Notes: generated from the letters alone by a model not told the origin. Positions 12,827 to 30,521 are shown, counted from the stretch's first letter. The stretch is DNA of 64,000 bases from Chrysemys picta bellii (GCF_011386835.1 NC_088792.1:40476882-40540881), one strand, 5' to 3'. Numbers and translations: made by a program.

Positions 12827-12932
12827 AGCAACAGAGGATCCTGTGGCACCTTTGAGACTAACAGAAGTACTGGGAGCATAAGCTTTCGTGGGTAAGAACC
12901 TCACTTCTTCAGATGCAAGCCCTCTTACATTT
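12827..12932 (-). mobile_element. Short Penelope-like tail insertion
   Basis: About 106 bp of minus-oriented PLE 3' sequence is flanked by an exact 14-bp duplication, TATTATATGTAAAA, at 12813-12826 and 12933-12946. It contains the family words CTGTGGCACCTTTGAGACTA and GCATAAGCTTTCGTGGG. Confidence 0.88.
12876..12917 (-). ncRNA. Hammerhead-ribozyme-like motif in PLE tail
   Basis: On the minus strand, GCAUCUGAAGAAGUG is followed by a stem-loop and CCCACGAAAGCUUAUGC. The core reads CUGAAGA instead of CUGAUGA, the GAAA is intact, and AGCU follows it. It is probably inactive. Confidence 0.4.
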
Positions 12933-15900
12933 TATTATATGTAAAATTCCCTCTAGCAAGTACCTCTGTGTTGAGCTGTGAACCAAGCAAGAGGTATAAA
13001 GGCAAAGTCAAGCTGTTGCTTCTGGAGTAATGGAACAGGGACGGTGAATTAGCTAGTTAATCAGTTGGACAACAGTTCAATAATTAAGAAATAAACTATT
13101 TTATGTTAGGAATGTTAGGCATGTGATCAAAATTATATTGGCCACACATGACCTACATGAAACACCTGTATCAAAAGAGGTAATTAAATAGAGCAAAAGC
13201 TAACCTATTTCTAAGCTAATGTCCCTTTCTAGTTTGAGAATTTATGAAAAATTCCAATTTCAATCTTACAGCTGGGGAAATGAAAACTTACTTCTGAAGT
13301 ATATTGTTAGCTGGCAAAATTAACGAGCGAGATGCTTTGGAGAATTGCAGTTGGCAAACTGATGCTCTATGATGTTTGTTTTGCCAGCATTTCAATGTAA
13401 ATGAAAGCTTCGGGGCCTTTATTATATTTATTTAATGAAGCAATTTTAAATGGGTCATTCTTCCAGTGAAAACGGGGTAGAAAACTAAAAATTCAGATTT
13501 AGAGTTGAAGGTTTAACTGCTTAATGATACCGCCATATTCCTTTTCACAAAACTACTTTACTTATGAGCATTAAGGTCTCTCTTTAGCAGACAAGATGTG
13601 CAGCTCTTCTCTTCCCAAAACTGTACCCTTACCCAGGAAACTTATAGCCAAGGTTCCACCTGCTTTCTGGGGCTCTTCACCCATGTTTCATATTGGGAGG
13701 GGGTACCAGTCTCTAAGCCCTGATCTCCTCCCCAACCCCTGAACTAAGATGTGGGGAGCCTTCACAGGGGTGAGGGTTTTATCCCCCTCCTGGGCATAGA
13801 GCCAGGTGCAATCTGGGCCGTAACAATTCATTTACTAAATTGACATAAGTATTGTTTACTTACGGTGAAATTCATTCCTACAGACACAGCGGGACATCAA
13901 GTTACCAGGATTTGGTAGGGAATTCACTGTGGGAGAGGGGTAGAAATGGAATTCATTTCACCCAACTCCAAAGGCAGGTCAGAGGGTGGCCGTGAAGCCC
14001 CTCCAGTGGCACTCGTCCAGCCTCTGGGCTTGGAAAAACACTGCTGCCCTACTGAGCCTCTTTCAGAAGGATCTGCATACAGTAAACATGTATCCTGCTT
14101 TTAGACCACTTCCAGTAGGCACTTCCACATCAGCTTATTCAGAGCTGGTTCAGAGATCCCCTCTGGTGCACAGTTAGCCTCAGTGTACAGTACAGATGCC
14201 TGCAGTTTCCTAACACTGTTGTAATAATGCTGCAATATATTCTGCCGTGATGACACCATTCTGTGGTTACTATACTCCTGTGTAATTACACTAACAAAGC
14301 AGTACTAATGATACACTCCAACATGTTACAATACTTGAAGAACAATAGCTGTGACAAATTTAATCAGCTATAGAATGACCAGTGCTTATCATATTAGAGG
14401 CCTGATAAAAGCTCTGCCCTGATCATTCTCTCAGCAGCAATCTGCAGGGATAAATCCCAGATATTTGAAAGAGCTGACTGTCCCCAGGGTAACCTTAGTC
14501 TGCCTGCTAACACTTGTAGTACCTGATCTGCTTTCCAGCACAAATATCCAAAGTTATAAAGTTAAAAATCCATCCTCTGTAAAGTGTCGTAAACAAAAAC
14601 TCCCTTATGACAAGACGCATTTCTGTACAGAAGTAAATCCTTTATCCACAAGATGGATTCACATACTGAACAACATACTAGCAATAATGTCTCAGAAGCA
14701 CCATCTTTTAGAGCACTTTTACATTAACTGTCTTTGTGGGTATTGCCTTGCAATATTGCTCTGTTAATGTTTTGGGTCGTCATGGATTTTACAGAGATTA
14801 TGGGCCAGATTCCCCCTGTCTGGAGCAGAAAGTTGTTAAATCACAAATTTCTGAAGCAGCCTGGCTCTCTACATTCAGGGGAGGCAATGGTACCTTGAGT
14901 TATGGCCAGGGATCCATAAAAGCCCATCACTTGAAAGCTACTAAACAGATGTGCTGAATCAGCATATCCTTCAGGCTTCCTGCCCCCACTCCCATCCTTG
15001 GCCAGCACTACCAATTTCTGGTTTTCTACACTTGAACCCTGCAGACTTTCCTCCTCTAAGGATTTCACAGAAGCCAGCACAGACCTAAGACTCCTGGAAC
15101 AGTCGTTTTCAAACGGTCATTTGTGGCTTAGCAGTTGGTGAAGGGATCCTTCTCTGGTGGCTCCACAGAATGATCAATTGTGACAAACAATCAGTGGGGG
15201 GAGGGGTCCTTTAATGGCTCTCTGTTATGAGGTAGCCTACAGAATGAAAAAAAATGGAAACAGCACTTTTCTGGGGTAAATTAGGATAGACCTTACCATG
15301 ATATAAAACTGGAAAAAAGCTCACAGTTGAAAGGTCAGACCTGGATTATGACATGAAAACAAAACCCTTGTTATTGTCCATGAGAACGGTTGAATAGGAT
15401 ATGCATACCATAAAACTAAGTATTGTAATAGTAATTGGGCCCAAAATCTTTTGTAACCATAAATATTTACAGAAAAAGCAATATCAAAGTGAAAAATCTG
15501 GATTTCTTTTCTTTTTACTTAAGTTTGTTTCATATTTATGGGAATTTTCTTCTGCCAAGCCACATCAACAGCCAATCCAAAGCCATCAGTCCCAAGTATT
15601 ACTGACAGAATGACCACCTAAATCTGGTTTACACAGAAGTTTCACCATGAAACAAGAACTGAGAGATGAGAAATCTTGAGGATAAATTGCAGCGTGCATA
15701 AGCAAGTACAAATCTGATACTTCTGGTGCCCTGAAAGAATGAATCAAAATGAGTTTTGTGATCTCAGCATATAGCCTAGTGGATACTTTTCTTCAGCAAA
15801 AAACCACTAATCTATCATGCTTGGCAGTCTCCATTGTGAGTTGAAACTGGGATTGCACAGGAAATCATGTTAACACTCACAGAGAGAAGTTTGTGGGGAA

Positions 15901-16095
15901 GACTGTATCGCCTCTGCCTAGCTTATATCCCTTTTGTGTAGGCTCAAACCAAAGCTATAAAGGCCCCACTTTCACTACTATCAAATACAATGCCAATTTT
16001 TTTTCCCAAACAAAAACCTATTAGACTGTAAATTTGAGCAGTCAGCAATATTAGGGGCTGATTTATATTTGTCTCTAGAATGTCTGAGACTCTTA

Positions 16096-16345
16096 GGCTG
16101 GGTCTACACTACCCGCCGGAATCGGCGGGTAGAAATCGACCTCTCGGGGATCGATTTATCGCGTCCCGTCGGGATGCGACAATCGATCCCCGAATCGACG
16201 CTCTTACTCCACCAGCGGAGGTTGATTTTGCCGCCGTCCCTACAGCGGGGTAAGTCGGCTGCGATACGTCGAATTCAGCTATGCTATTCGCGTAACTGAA
16301 TTTGCGTATCTTAAATCGACCCCCCCCCGTAGTGTAGATGTAGCC
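16096..16345. mobile_element. PIF/Harbinger-type MITE
   Basis: A 250-bp CpG-rich element has terminal inverted repeats GGCTGGGTCTACACTAC and (reverse complement of the right end) GGCTACATCTACACTACG. A 3-bp TTA duplication lies at 16093-16095 and 16346-16348. A 3-bp TWA duplication is the Harbinger signature. It has inner palindromes (ATCGGCGGGT, GGGGATCGAT) and no ORF. A relative in the other orientation is at 51208-51502. Confidence 0.85.
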
Positions 16346-16539
16346 TTATTGAACATCTTATGGAATAAGGTGTTACTAAACCAAAGGAATGGGATCATTA
16401 GCTGGCTCTACATATTTAACAATTGCATGAAATTAGGCCATATGTCTAATGAACACTGCTATAGAAACTTTAGGGCTGATTCTGGCCCTGCTCTCTCAAT
16501 TTGGGCCATCCAGTGACTTTATTGGAATTCCTCTTTATT

Positions 16540-17290
16540 ACAGTAAATTAGGAATGTTCCAGCCAAATGTCTAGGATCTGTTTGTTTTGACAGACAATGT
16601 GCTTTCCACAAAAGCAAAATTTTCTGCAGGAATATTTCAATTTTGCCAAAATGTTTCAACTTCTCGGTCAGGAAAATCAAAACAAAATACTTAGTTTCAG
16701 GTTGGGTCAACCAAAATCTAACCATTTAACTTTTTCAAACTGAATTGAAGTGTTTTGTTTTGAATTAGTTCAGCATTAACGTGGATCTGCCTGCAGTGCC
16801 ATGGTGCCTCATGTCCCCACTCTCCTCTATGGAATGGGCTCTCCAGCTGGATCACTTTTCCCATGATGCACCACTGTCTCCTATCTGGCTGAACCACCAT
16901 AGTGCATCATGGGAAATGCAGTCTCACAGGGGAGCCTGACCCATACAAAGAATGAGGACATGAGGCTCCGAACTATAATCACCAGGAGGCACTGCAGCAG
17001 TTCAATGTGTAATTAAGCTGTAACGAAATGCTTTCATTTGGTTCAACAAATTAAACTAAACATTTCAATTTGGGAATGTTGAATCATTTAATTTCAATTG
17101 AAAATACTGAAATAAAGTGACATTTGCAAACCAAAATATTGTTTGTTCTGAAACAAAAATTGTAGAACTTTCCGTTCTACAAAAAATATAGATATTTTGA
17201 CTTTTTATCTGAATTCAGAATCAAAACAAATGTGAAACTTTTAGAATTTTCCACAAGATGGAAATTCAAATTTTCAATCTGCTCTACTCC
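16540..17290. repeat. AT-rich interspersed repeat
   Basis: TTTTGAAA-type words flank a middle section with CCCATGATGCACCA and GTGCATCATGGGA, an inverted pair, and GGAGGCACTGCAGCAG. The middle matches parts of 51060-51200 and 51510-51640, so both belong to one family. The ends are not defined. Confidence 0.5.
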
Positions 17291-18139
17291 TGGTTTACAG
17301 CCATGTGAAATCAGAATCAGTCCCAGTATGTCTACACTGATATCACCATTCATGGAGACCAAGGAAAATGTTTGTCAGTGCAGAAACCAGAAACAGTGGG
17401 TCAAATCCTCAGCGGATATAAATCAGCACAGCTCAAATGATTTTAAATGACATTACACTGATTTCCTCTAACTGAGAATCTGACCTGGTGTTTACTGAAT
17501 GATTCCTTCTTTGTCATAATCAAATTTTTGATGAGCTGTGTTCATAACATTTACAATGAAACAGCCGTTTGTAGTGTACCAAACAATGGAGATTTGCCTC
17601 AATGAGAATTAACCAAGATTTTATTGATGAAAGAGTCTGCCAGCAATACTGAAACAGAGTATAGTGTGATCCAATCCTCTTGAGAAATATGCTTTTGATA
17701 TGAAGTGCTGTTTTTGAATTCTAGACTGAAGATACTGTTTGTTGATTTCTGCTGCAAAACTAAAGTTATCTGATATTCATGAAAGAGCTAAGAGACTTGA
17801 CAATTCCTGAAACATCAAAGTAAGCAAGGTTCCTAAAATCCCAGATGTATTTTGCTTGACATATTTTTTGCTTTTATTTTTTCATGTGGAAAACAATGAT
17901 TTGGTTCTGTTTGTTTTAAAAGGCAGAGCTGTTCTCTGAATTAATTTATGTTGGGAAAAATCCGTGAGCAGCAAATTTTATTTTGCAAGACATGCTTTCA
18001 AATTAAACAGAGAAAAAACCCACTAACCCAAGGAATATACTTACATTATTAACCTCACTTTTAATTTCTTCGTTGATGAACTGCCAATAGTGTTGCTGCA
18101 TTAACAATTCACAGCAGGCACAGTTACTTTTGATAATTA

Positions 18140-18376
<237 letters not shown>

Positions 18377-19283
18377 CTAACAAAGAGAAATGTCAGTGAA
18401 ATATTGAGGGAAAAGTATAAAAGCTTGAAACACGCCATGTGTGGTACACAAAACATGAGGTATCTATGCTTCCTGCAAGTTGTTTAGTACTAGATATTGC
18501 TCTCAGTTCTTACTGATGTAAATATAAGCTGCATAAACATGAATCAGTGCTGGTTTATGCCTCAAAGGTTGATACTGTAGCTATTGGAGAAGCCACAATC
18601 CTACAACCACAGAGGGCAAAAAAGAAAAATACATTAAGTGTACAGTTAGAAAGCAAGGGGCTGATCCTGTTCCCCTTGAAATCAATGGAAAACTTCCCAG
18701 TGATTTCAATTGTGCTGGAGATTTTTTTGTTTATATTCTGAAGAGTGTAAAATCAGATGTTTTAGGCAGGTATTTAAATAAATATATGAATAAGAATCAG
18801 TCACAACCCAAATGCATTGATGCTTATGTTTACCATTTATATGGTATGGTGCTATATTTGCAAAAGTGCTGCACAAATATTAACTAGCATCACTTGGGAC
18901 AAAATCCTGCTCCTACCTTCCATGAGTACAGAAGACCCTTCTGGAGTGGAATCAGCACAGTTCTGCCACATAAGGGAAAGACAGGGATGGGACTGGATAG
19001 AGTGACCCTCTTCCCCTTTCCTTCTCCCACCCTTTCACTCTCCCCACTATTCTGCACAAACCTGAGTAGCTGGGGAGTGCAACTCCAAAACGAGGCCTAG
19101 GATGAAGTATGGACCACCAGGGAGAATTTGAGCGAATGACCAGATGGGGGACAAAGCCAGGAAGATTTGGAGAGACAACAAAGAAAGAGTAGTGTTTGCA
19201 GTGGCAGAAGCACTGAGCTGAGGCAGGGACACCAGAGTGCAGGGGTGCGGAGTCTGAACTCGGAGGTGCTTGGAGGAGAGCCA

Positions 19284-19307
19284 GCTGCTGCTGCTGTTGC
19301 TGCTGCA
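19284..19307 (+). repeat. Short CTG triplet repeat
   Basis: CTGCTGCTGCTGTTGCTGCTG lies in copy one of the tandem duplication. Copy two has only CTGCTA at the matching place, so the triplets expanded after duplication or were lost from copy two. Confidence 0.75.
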
Positions 19308-19538
19308 CTGATGCTTGCAAAAAGGGGAATCTTACAGTCACACAGCCTGGAGCTGACAGGACAGCTGAGAAAACACAGCAAGACTCACCAGTTTGAACTC
19401 ACAGTGCATGGTAGCATCAGAGTACTCAGATAGGTTGGACTGACCCAATGGGCTGGGGTGGGCCAGAGGGTTGCACTGACATGGAGCAAAAAGTCTGTGT
19501 GTGCCTAGCCAGGTGTAGGGGGGTCATGTACTGTGTAT

Positions 19539-19898
19539 TAATAGGCAGCAGGTTTAAAACAAAAGGAAGTATTTCTTCACACAACGCACAGTCAACCTGT
19601 GGAACTCCTCGTCAGAGGATGTTGTAAAGGCCAGGACTATAACAGGGTTCAAAAAAGAACTAGATAAGTTCACGGAGGATAGGTTCATCAATGGCTATTA
19701 GCCGGGATGGGCAGGAATGGTGCCCCTAGCTTCTGTTTGCCAGAAGCTGGGAATGGGCGACATGGGATGGCTCGCATGATGATTACCTGTTCTGTTCATT
19801 ACCCCTGAAGCACTTGGCATTGGCCACTGTCGGAAGACAGGATACGGGGCTGGATGGACAATTGGTCTGACCCAGTATGGCCGTTCTTATGCTCTTAT
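19539..19898 (+). mobile_element. CR1 LINE 3' end
   Basis: This is a 5'-truncated CR1 tail in sense orientation: the end of the ORF2 coding region ('[17 protein letters not shown]'-like, frame intact at 19650-19700), then 3' UTR ending TGGTCTGACCCAGTATGGCC and CTTATGCTCTTAT. A possible 7-bp duplication TGTGTAT lies at 19532-19538 and 19899-19905. It is absent from copy two of the surrounding tandem duplication. Confidence 0.85.
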
Positions 19899-21230
19899 TG
19901 TGTATCAAGAGCAGGGGAGTCTGTAAGCTCCTGCTAGAATCTTGACCCAAGTCTACTCCTGGCTTTACCTTGGTTAGATAAAACTGTTGTTCTCTTGTTA
20001 AGCCTGGTGCTTGTTGCAGTAGTTAATACTGACCTTCTAGAAGGGAGTGTTGGTGGTTATGCAGAGGTGTGTGGCTGGAAGTGGGGACCCCTTACCCAAC
20101 CCTGATAACTCCCACCTGACAAATGGGCCCAGACCCTTCTGTCCATGTACCTCCCAAACCTTTTGCCTGTCCCATCTCTCCCCAGCTCCTCAGCCTACTC
20201 TCTATCCTCTGAGCTCCACATCCAAATCCAACCTTTACCCCACCCTGCCCTTCCTTTCTCCCCTTCCTGTTACTCTGTGCAAACCTGACTGGCCAGTGGG
20301 GAAGTGCCACTCCAAAACAAGGACACCGTGGGAGGTTCTGAGCCAATGAACAGATGGGGATGGGGGACAAGCCCAGGAAGATTTGGAGAGAAAAGAAAGA
20401 GCTCAAGAGCAGCAGTGCTGAGCTGGGGCAGAGACACAGGAGAGTGTAGGGATGCAGAGTCTGAACTAGGAGCTGCTTGGAGGAGAGCCAGCTGCTACAC
20501 TGGTGCTTGAAGAAGGGAACTCTTATAGATGCACAGACTGGAGCTAACAAGACACCTCAGACCACACGGCAGAACCCACCAGCTTGAGCTCACAACCCAG
20601 GCCAGTATCAGAATGCATGGATAGGTTGGACTGACTCAAGGAGGATGGGGAGTTGCATTGCTGTGGGGCAGAGGGGTGTGTGTATGTAGCACTAGGTGTT
20701 GGGGGTGGGGATGTGTTGTATGCTGTATTGGGACAAGCGAGTATGTATAACACCTGCCAGAGATCCTGTGGTGAGTCTACTTCTGGCTTTGTCTGGCTTA
20801 GCTAAAATTGTTGTTCAATTGTTAAGTGTGGTGCTTGACACTGACTCCTAGGAGGGAGGGTGGGTGTGTATTTGTGAGGAGACACAGGGATGGGACCTAG
20901 GACCCTATCCCCAACCTTGGCAATGCCCCCCTGACAAAGGATTTGGGGAAGCTGTCACACAAGTGGGGTTCAGGGCTAGGGGAGGTTCTGCAGCTACATG
21001 GATCCTTCCATCTTAGAAAGAGTATGCTGGGGGTTATCGTGCCATTAGGGCCTCCACTCATTAAGCTGGAGTAGCAGCAATGAAGATGCTCCAGGGGCTG
21101 GGTTGAAGTATACCTTGCTTCCCTCACTCATAGATTTCACTAGCATACAGCTGAGATACTTGGTCTGGGGACCAGGGAGAGGACTATAAGGTGGATAGAA
21201 AGCTGGCTAGATCGTTGGGCTCAACGGGTA

Positions 21231-21551
21231 GTGATCAATGGCTCCATGTCTAGTTGGCAGCTGGTATCAAGCGGAGTGCCACGAGGGTCGGTCCTGGGGC
21301 CGGTTTTGTTCAATATCTTCATTAATGATCTGAAGGATGGTGTGGATTGCACCCTCAGCAAGTTTGCAGATGACACTAAACTGGGAGAAGTGGTAGACAC
21401 GCTGGAGGGTAGGGATAGGATACAGAGGGACCTAGACAAATTAGAGGATTGGGTCAAAAGAAATCTGATGAGGTTCAACAAGGACAAGTGCAGAGCCCTG
21501 CACTTAGGATGGAAGAATCCCATGCACTGCTACAGACTAGGGACCGAGTGA
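21231..21551 (+). pseudogene. CR1 reverse transcriptase fragment
   Basis: A 106-codon open stretch includes [20 protein letters not shown] (RT motif 4 region) and the catalytic FADD at 21363-21374. It continues to [20 protein letters not shown], the thumb-side block of CR1. It is a dead fragment: no endonuclease and no start. The frame continues after a stop in the downstream piece at 21591-22151. Confidence 0.9.
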
Positions 21552-21590
21552 CTAGGCAGCAGTTCTGCAGAAAAGGACCTAGGGGTTACA

Positions 21591-22151
21591 ATGGACGAGA
21601 AGCTGGATATGAGTCAACAGTGTGCCCTTGTTTCCAAGAAGGCGAACGGCATTTTGGGCTGTATAAGTAGGAGTATTGCCAGCAGATCGAGGGACATGAT
21701 CATTCCCCTCTATTCGGCATTGGTGAGGCCTCATCTGGAGTACTGCATCCAGTTTTGGGCCCCACACTACAAGAAGGATGTGAGAAAATTGGAAAGAGTC
21801 CAGCGGAGGGCAACAAAGATGATTAGGGGGCTGGAGCACATGACTGAGGGAACTGGGTTATTTATTCTGCAGAAGAGACGAATGAGGGGGGATTTGACAG
21901 CTGCTTTCAACTACCTGAAAGGGGGTTCCAAGGAGGATGGATCTAGACTGTTCTCAGTGGTAGCAGATGACAGAACAAGGAGTAATGGTCTCAAGTTGCA
22001 CTGGGGGAAGTTTAGGTTGGATATTAGGAAAAACTTTTTCACTAGGAGGATGGTGAAGCACTGGAATGGGTTACCTAGGGAGGTGGTGGAATCTCCTTCC
22101 TTACTGGTTTTTAAGGTCAGGTTTGACAAAGCCCTGGCTGGGATGATTTAG
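21591..22151 (+). pseudogene. CR1 ORF2 C-terminal fragment
   Basis: A 186-codon open stretch has the CR1 post-RT blocks [39 protein letters not shown] and [21 protein letters not shown] few residues are missing between EHMTE and GTGLFIL compared with typical CR1. It ends with a natural stop just before the 3' UTR. It is non-functional on its own. Confidence 0.9.
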
Positions 22152-22335
22152 TTGGGGATTAGTCTTGCTTTGAGCAGGGGGTTGGACTAGATGACCTCCT
22201 GAGATCCCTTCCAACCCCAATATTCTATGATTTTGTTCTTAATATTCAGAAGACCAATGTGAATTGAAGAGCTACAAAGTGTGTAGGGTGCAAATGGGGA
22301 ATGATTAAGCTAAAATGTAATCTAGAATTGATTTA

Positions 22336-27545
<5,210 letters not shown>

Positions 27546-27659
27546 CTAGATTTGCAAATGGTAATAGTGCTTTGCAATCATCTGAGGATCCACAAGCTCT
27601 TTAATTAATTAATATATCACCAAATCCCACAAAACCCCTGGGAAGACAGGTGTTATTCC

Positions 27660-27860
27660 CATTTCACAGGGAAGTTTAAACTGAGATTTGGTTCCTAAAG
27701 TTAGGATCCTAAATAATCTGATTTTCATGATTGATATACATGACTGAGCAATGAGCACCCAGCAGCTTCCATTGACTTCAGCTGAGGCTGCTGAGTGCGC
27801 AGCAATTTTGCATCACTTATTTAGGAGACTAAAGAAGGGTTTAGGATCCAACTTTAGGAT
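27660..27860. repeat. Ancient hairpin-type repeat fragment
   Basis: It contains GCACCCAGCAGCTTCCATTG then ACTTCAGCTGAGGCTGCTGAGTGC, a diverged palindrome centred at about 27775. It shares the CCATTGACTTCA core with many other places in the window. Confidence 0.45.
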
Positions 27861-27899
27861 CCATTTTTAAAAATCTTGCAGAAGGTCCTATAGGTCTTC

Positions 27900-28141
27900 A
27901 CTGTGCCTGGCTGGCAACTGATTATCAGTTGGCAAAAGCAAATGGGACAAAAGCCCAGTTTTGCCAAAAAAAAGTGGGGCATGCCCCCTAAGGGCACATG
28001 TGTACAGCAACGCCAGGCACCCGGCCTCAGGCTGTCAGCCCCAGCACTGGGCAGTGGGGCTCGGGTGAGAGGCCACACCAGGCGGCTCGGACGAGCCCTG
28101 CACGGTGTCCCATTTTCACTTTGGGAAATATGGTCACCCTA
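27900..28141 (-). repeat. Repeat ending in TGGTCACCCT
   Basis: A GC-rich block ends GGTGTCCCATTTTCACTTTGG and ATATGGTCACCCTAG. Read on the minus strand, it starts AGGGTGACCATATTTCCCAAA, like the mariner-type MITE end at 53402. It is probably a related or captured element; the left boundary is uncertain. Confidence 0.45.
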
Positions 28142-28767
28142 GAAATAAGGGCGTGGCTTGGGAAGTTGGTGTCTTGCAGAGATACTTCTGTAAAATAACA
28201 GCTGAGCCAGAAATAGAAGCCTAACATTCAGGCTCTCAGATCTAACCATTAGACCCCAGTTCCTAAAGGATCTTGTCACTTGCACTGAGTTAGAACTAAG
28301 AATTTGGTGCATTGTTTTGTTGATGAGTTCCAGCAGCTCTAGGGGAATGAATAGATATTACAAATTCTAAACATTTTTCAATAATCCAGTTGAGATTCCT
28401 TGAAGCCTTGGACTTGAACTGATTCTTTAAAGAACATTTGAAAATAATGAATACAAATCTGTTCATTAGTGCTTTAGTCACAGACTTCCTCTCTCTTGTT
28501 TGGGGGGGCGGGGGGGAATTATACTTATGTAATTGGAGTCACTTTGAGAGAAGGTATGCAAGTTTATCACTAGAAAACTGTAATAATACTTCAGGCAGCA
28601 CCTTTCATTAGATGATATCGAAGTGTTATAACAAATATTAATTAAGCCCCAGAATGCCTCTAAGGTAGATGAGGGATATACATATGATTGCATATCATTG
28701 GCAGGGAAAATGATCTGTCTCTGGGGTAGAACATCTGGGGTTGCTGAGCAGTGCATTCTATAAGAGG

Positions 28768-29079
28768 TTAGAAACATAGAAGTTGCCCTATTAGATCACA
28801 CCAATGATCACTGTAGCCAGTATCCTGCCTCCATTCATAGATTTTAAGGCGAGGTCCATTCTGAGAATCTGGTCTGACCTCCTGTAATAGCACAGGCCAT
28901 AGAACTCACTCAGTAATTCCTTCAACAGGCCCATATCTTGTGCTTGAGCGAGAGCATATGTTTTAGAAACTCATCCAAATCCCAATTTTAAAAACATCAA
29001 GTGATGGAAAATCTACCACATCCCACATGGTGTTCTAATGGTTCATTTTTTTTACTGTTAAAAGTTTTGCTGAACAGTA
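28768..29079 (-). mobile_element. Two CR1 3' tails, antisense
   Basis: First, 28768-28832 (GAAACATAGAAGTTGCCCTATTAG...) is a short CR1 end. Adjacent 28833-29079 (ATAGATTTTAAGGCGAGGTCC, GTCTGACCTCCTGTAATAGC, GATGGAAAATCTACCAC) is a second subfamily. Both are old and 5'-truncated. Confidence 0.7.
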
Positions 29080-29919
29080 TGGTCTAAAGTCCCAGTAATG
29101 GATAATCATGTAATGAATTGCCCAGGACTTAAGTTTTTTCTAACCCCTGCAATCAATGGCTAACTTATGTCTTGAGACATAAGAGTTTCTACCCCTCCTA
29201 CAGTTTCAGCCTATTTGTAGTGTAGAAGAAGTAGTGTAGAAGTGGGAAGTGAAGACAAATACTGTGAAGCTGTGGAGAACATTTTGGTAGGAAGGCACCA
29301 CCTTCAGCAGCACAATACCCTTATACACCAACAATAACAGTTCCATGGTTCAGAACTGATTGAATAGTAACCTTTTTTCCCCCTGTTATCAGCGGCAATA
29401 CTTTTCTACAGTCACTAGATGTTCCTTGAAGGTCTCCCATACAATCTCTGATCTAGCCATACCTTGTTTAGCTGGTGAGGTTGCTGTGATTATTGTTTGA
29501 GATGGTATTGCTACAGCAGCATGTGTAAAAACCTCTGTAAATAAAGAGATGAATAATTCCCAGGATGTCTTCTTGAGTTAGGGGGAAAAAACAAAGTAGT
29601 AAAAGGTCCCATAAAATGAAGGATTTATTCAGGCAATGGTATGTCATTTTGCAGATACTCTCATATGTTAATTGGAGTACATGAGATATGTATGATTCAT
29701 AAAGGAAAAATGAAGAACTATATAAAAACACAGCAGCATGTTGGCTGGGTCTATCCAGGCACGTAGGCACAGGTGAAATCAAATACTTGCATGAGAGAAA
29801 TAGTAATGATCAGAGCGAACATGTCCACCGTCACCCATAAAACATTGCTAACCAGTCCTCTTCTTTAAATATTCCTTTCTTATAACAGAAGGAAAGTGCA
29901 TGGCAGTTTATGGGTAGAC

Positions 29920-30381
29920 TGTGATGAAACAGCACAGCACAGTTTAAAGAGAGCCTTTTGGCTCAGCAAGCCTTGCCCCATTATACCTGCAGCCAATCTG
30001 GGAGTAAGCACCAGCCAAGTGAAACTGTGAAGGAGCCTCCAGCACCTAAGGTAACAAGAGACATTGTGGGGCTCACCATCACCAGCTGACGGCTGCTCCA
30101 CATGAAGAAGTCTGGGACTGCGGCAAGACACTGCCCAAGACCCAAGAGGGAACCCTATGGGAAGCAGGCCGCCCAGGAAAATGGACTAGAGAGGCCATGC
30201 CCCAAACTGAACAGACTGGTAGGAAGTGGCCCAGGGAAGTGGATTCTGACTCCCTGCTGGGACAGGCACCTTCCCCCTTCTCCTCCTCCCCACTCCCCTG
30301 TTCAGGGGTTGATGTACACAGGGGCCCTGGGCTGGGACCTGGTAGAGAGGAAGGAACCGTGGCCCCTTATTCCATTTGTAA
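29920..30381 (+). repeat. LTR-like GC-rich repeat
   Basis: It starts TGTGATGAAACAGCACAGCAC and includes GGTAGGAAGTGGCCCAGGGAAG, which matches CGGTAGGAAATGACCCAGGG at 50249 in another LTR-like repeat. GGGGCCCTGGGCTGGGACCTGGTAGAGAGG resembles 466-495. No coding region is present. The element ends where the hairpin at 30383 begins. Confidence 0.45.
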
Positions 30382-30382
30382 A

Positions 30383-30521
30383 AGGTGGCTTGGAGGCCAG
30401 GCAGCCTAGTACTTAGAGTTGCTGGCTCTCTGCCCCCTGCTTGGTTGAGGCGCCACAACCAAGCAGGGGGCTGAAAGCCAGCAGCTCTAACCACTAGGCT
30501 GCCTGGCCCTCCAAGCCACCT
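30383..30521. repeat. Long hairpin with about 66-bp arms
   Basis: Left arm 30383-30447 pairs with right arm 30456-30521 around an 8-nt loop, with only a few mismatches. The last 14 bases on each side of the loop (CCTGCTTGGTTG / CAACCAAGCAGG) match perfectly. The reverse of the right arm contains CCTAGTGGTTAGAGC, like an A box of a tRNA-derived SINE. Confidence 0.85.

Larger units (their letters stand above)
19005..20945. repeat. Tandem duplication, unit about 0.82-0.87 kb
   Basis: Two diverged copies lie head to tail. Matching landmarks are CAACTCCAAAACGAGG at 19080 with CCACTCCAAAACAAGG at 20308; GGAAGATTTGGAGAGA at about 19158 with 20378; and GGAGGAGAGCCAGCTGCT at about 19271 with 20480. 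A third copy begins at about 20870 but stops by 20945. Without the CR1 in copy one, the landmark spacing is about 0.82-0.87 kb. Confidence 0.8.
21183..22233 (+). mobile_element. CR1 LINE, 5'-truncated
   Basis: About 1.05 kb of CR1 ORF2 (reverse transcriptase, then the C-terminal region) is followed by a short 3' UTR ending ACCCCAATATTCTATGATTTT, the typical CR1 terminus. The 5' part, including the endonuclease, is missing. The reading frame is broken near 21550 and again in the 21840 region, where a segment is missing relative to the usual CR1 coding sequence. Confidence 0.92.

Noticed and set aside
16096..16345. CpG island or regulatory element
   Set aside because: Terminal inverted repeats and TTA duplication show a Harbinger-type MITE.
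20092..20550. 152-codon minus-strand ORF
   Set aside because: It lies in the tandem duplication; the matching region of the other copy does not keep the frame.
27903..28227. Several overlapping short ORFs
   Set aside because: They lie in a GC-rich repeat end; no conserved motif and mutually exclusive frames.
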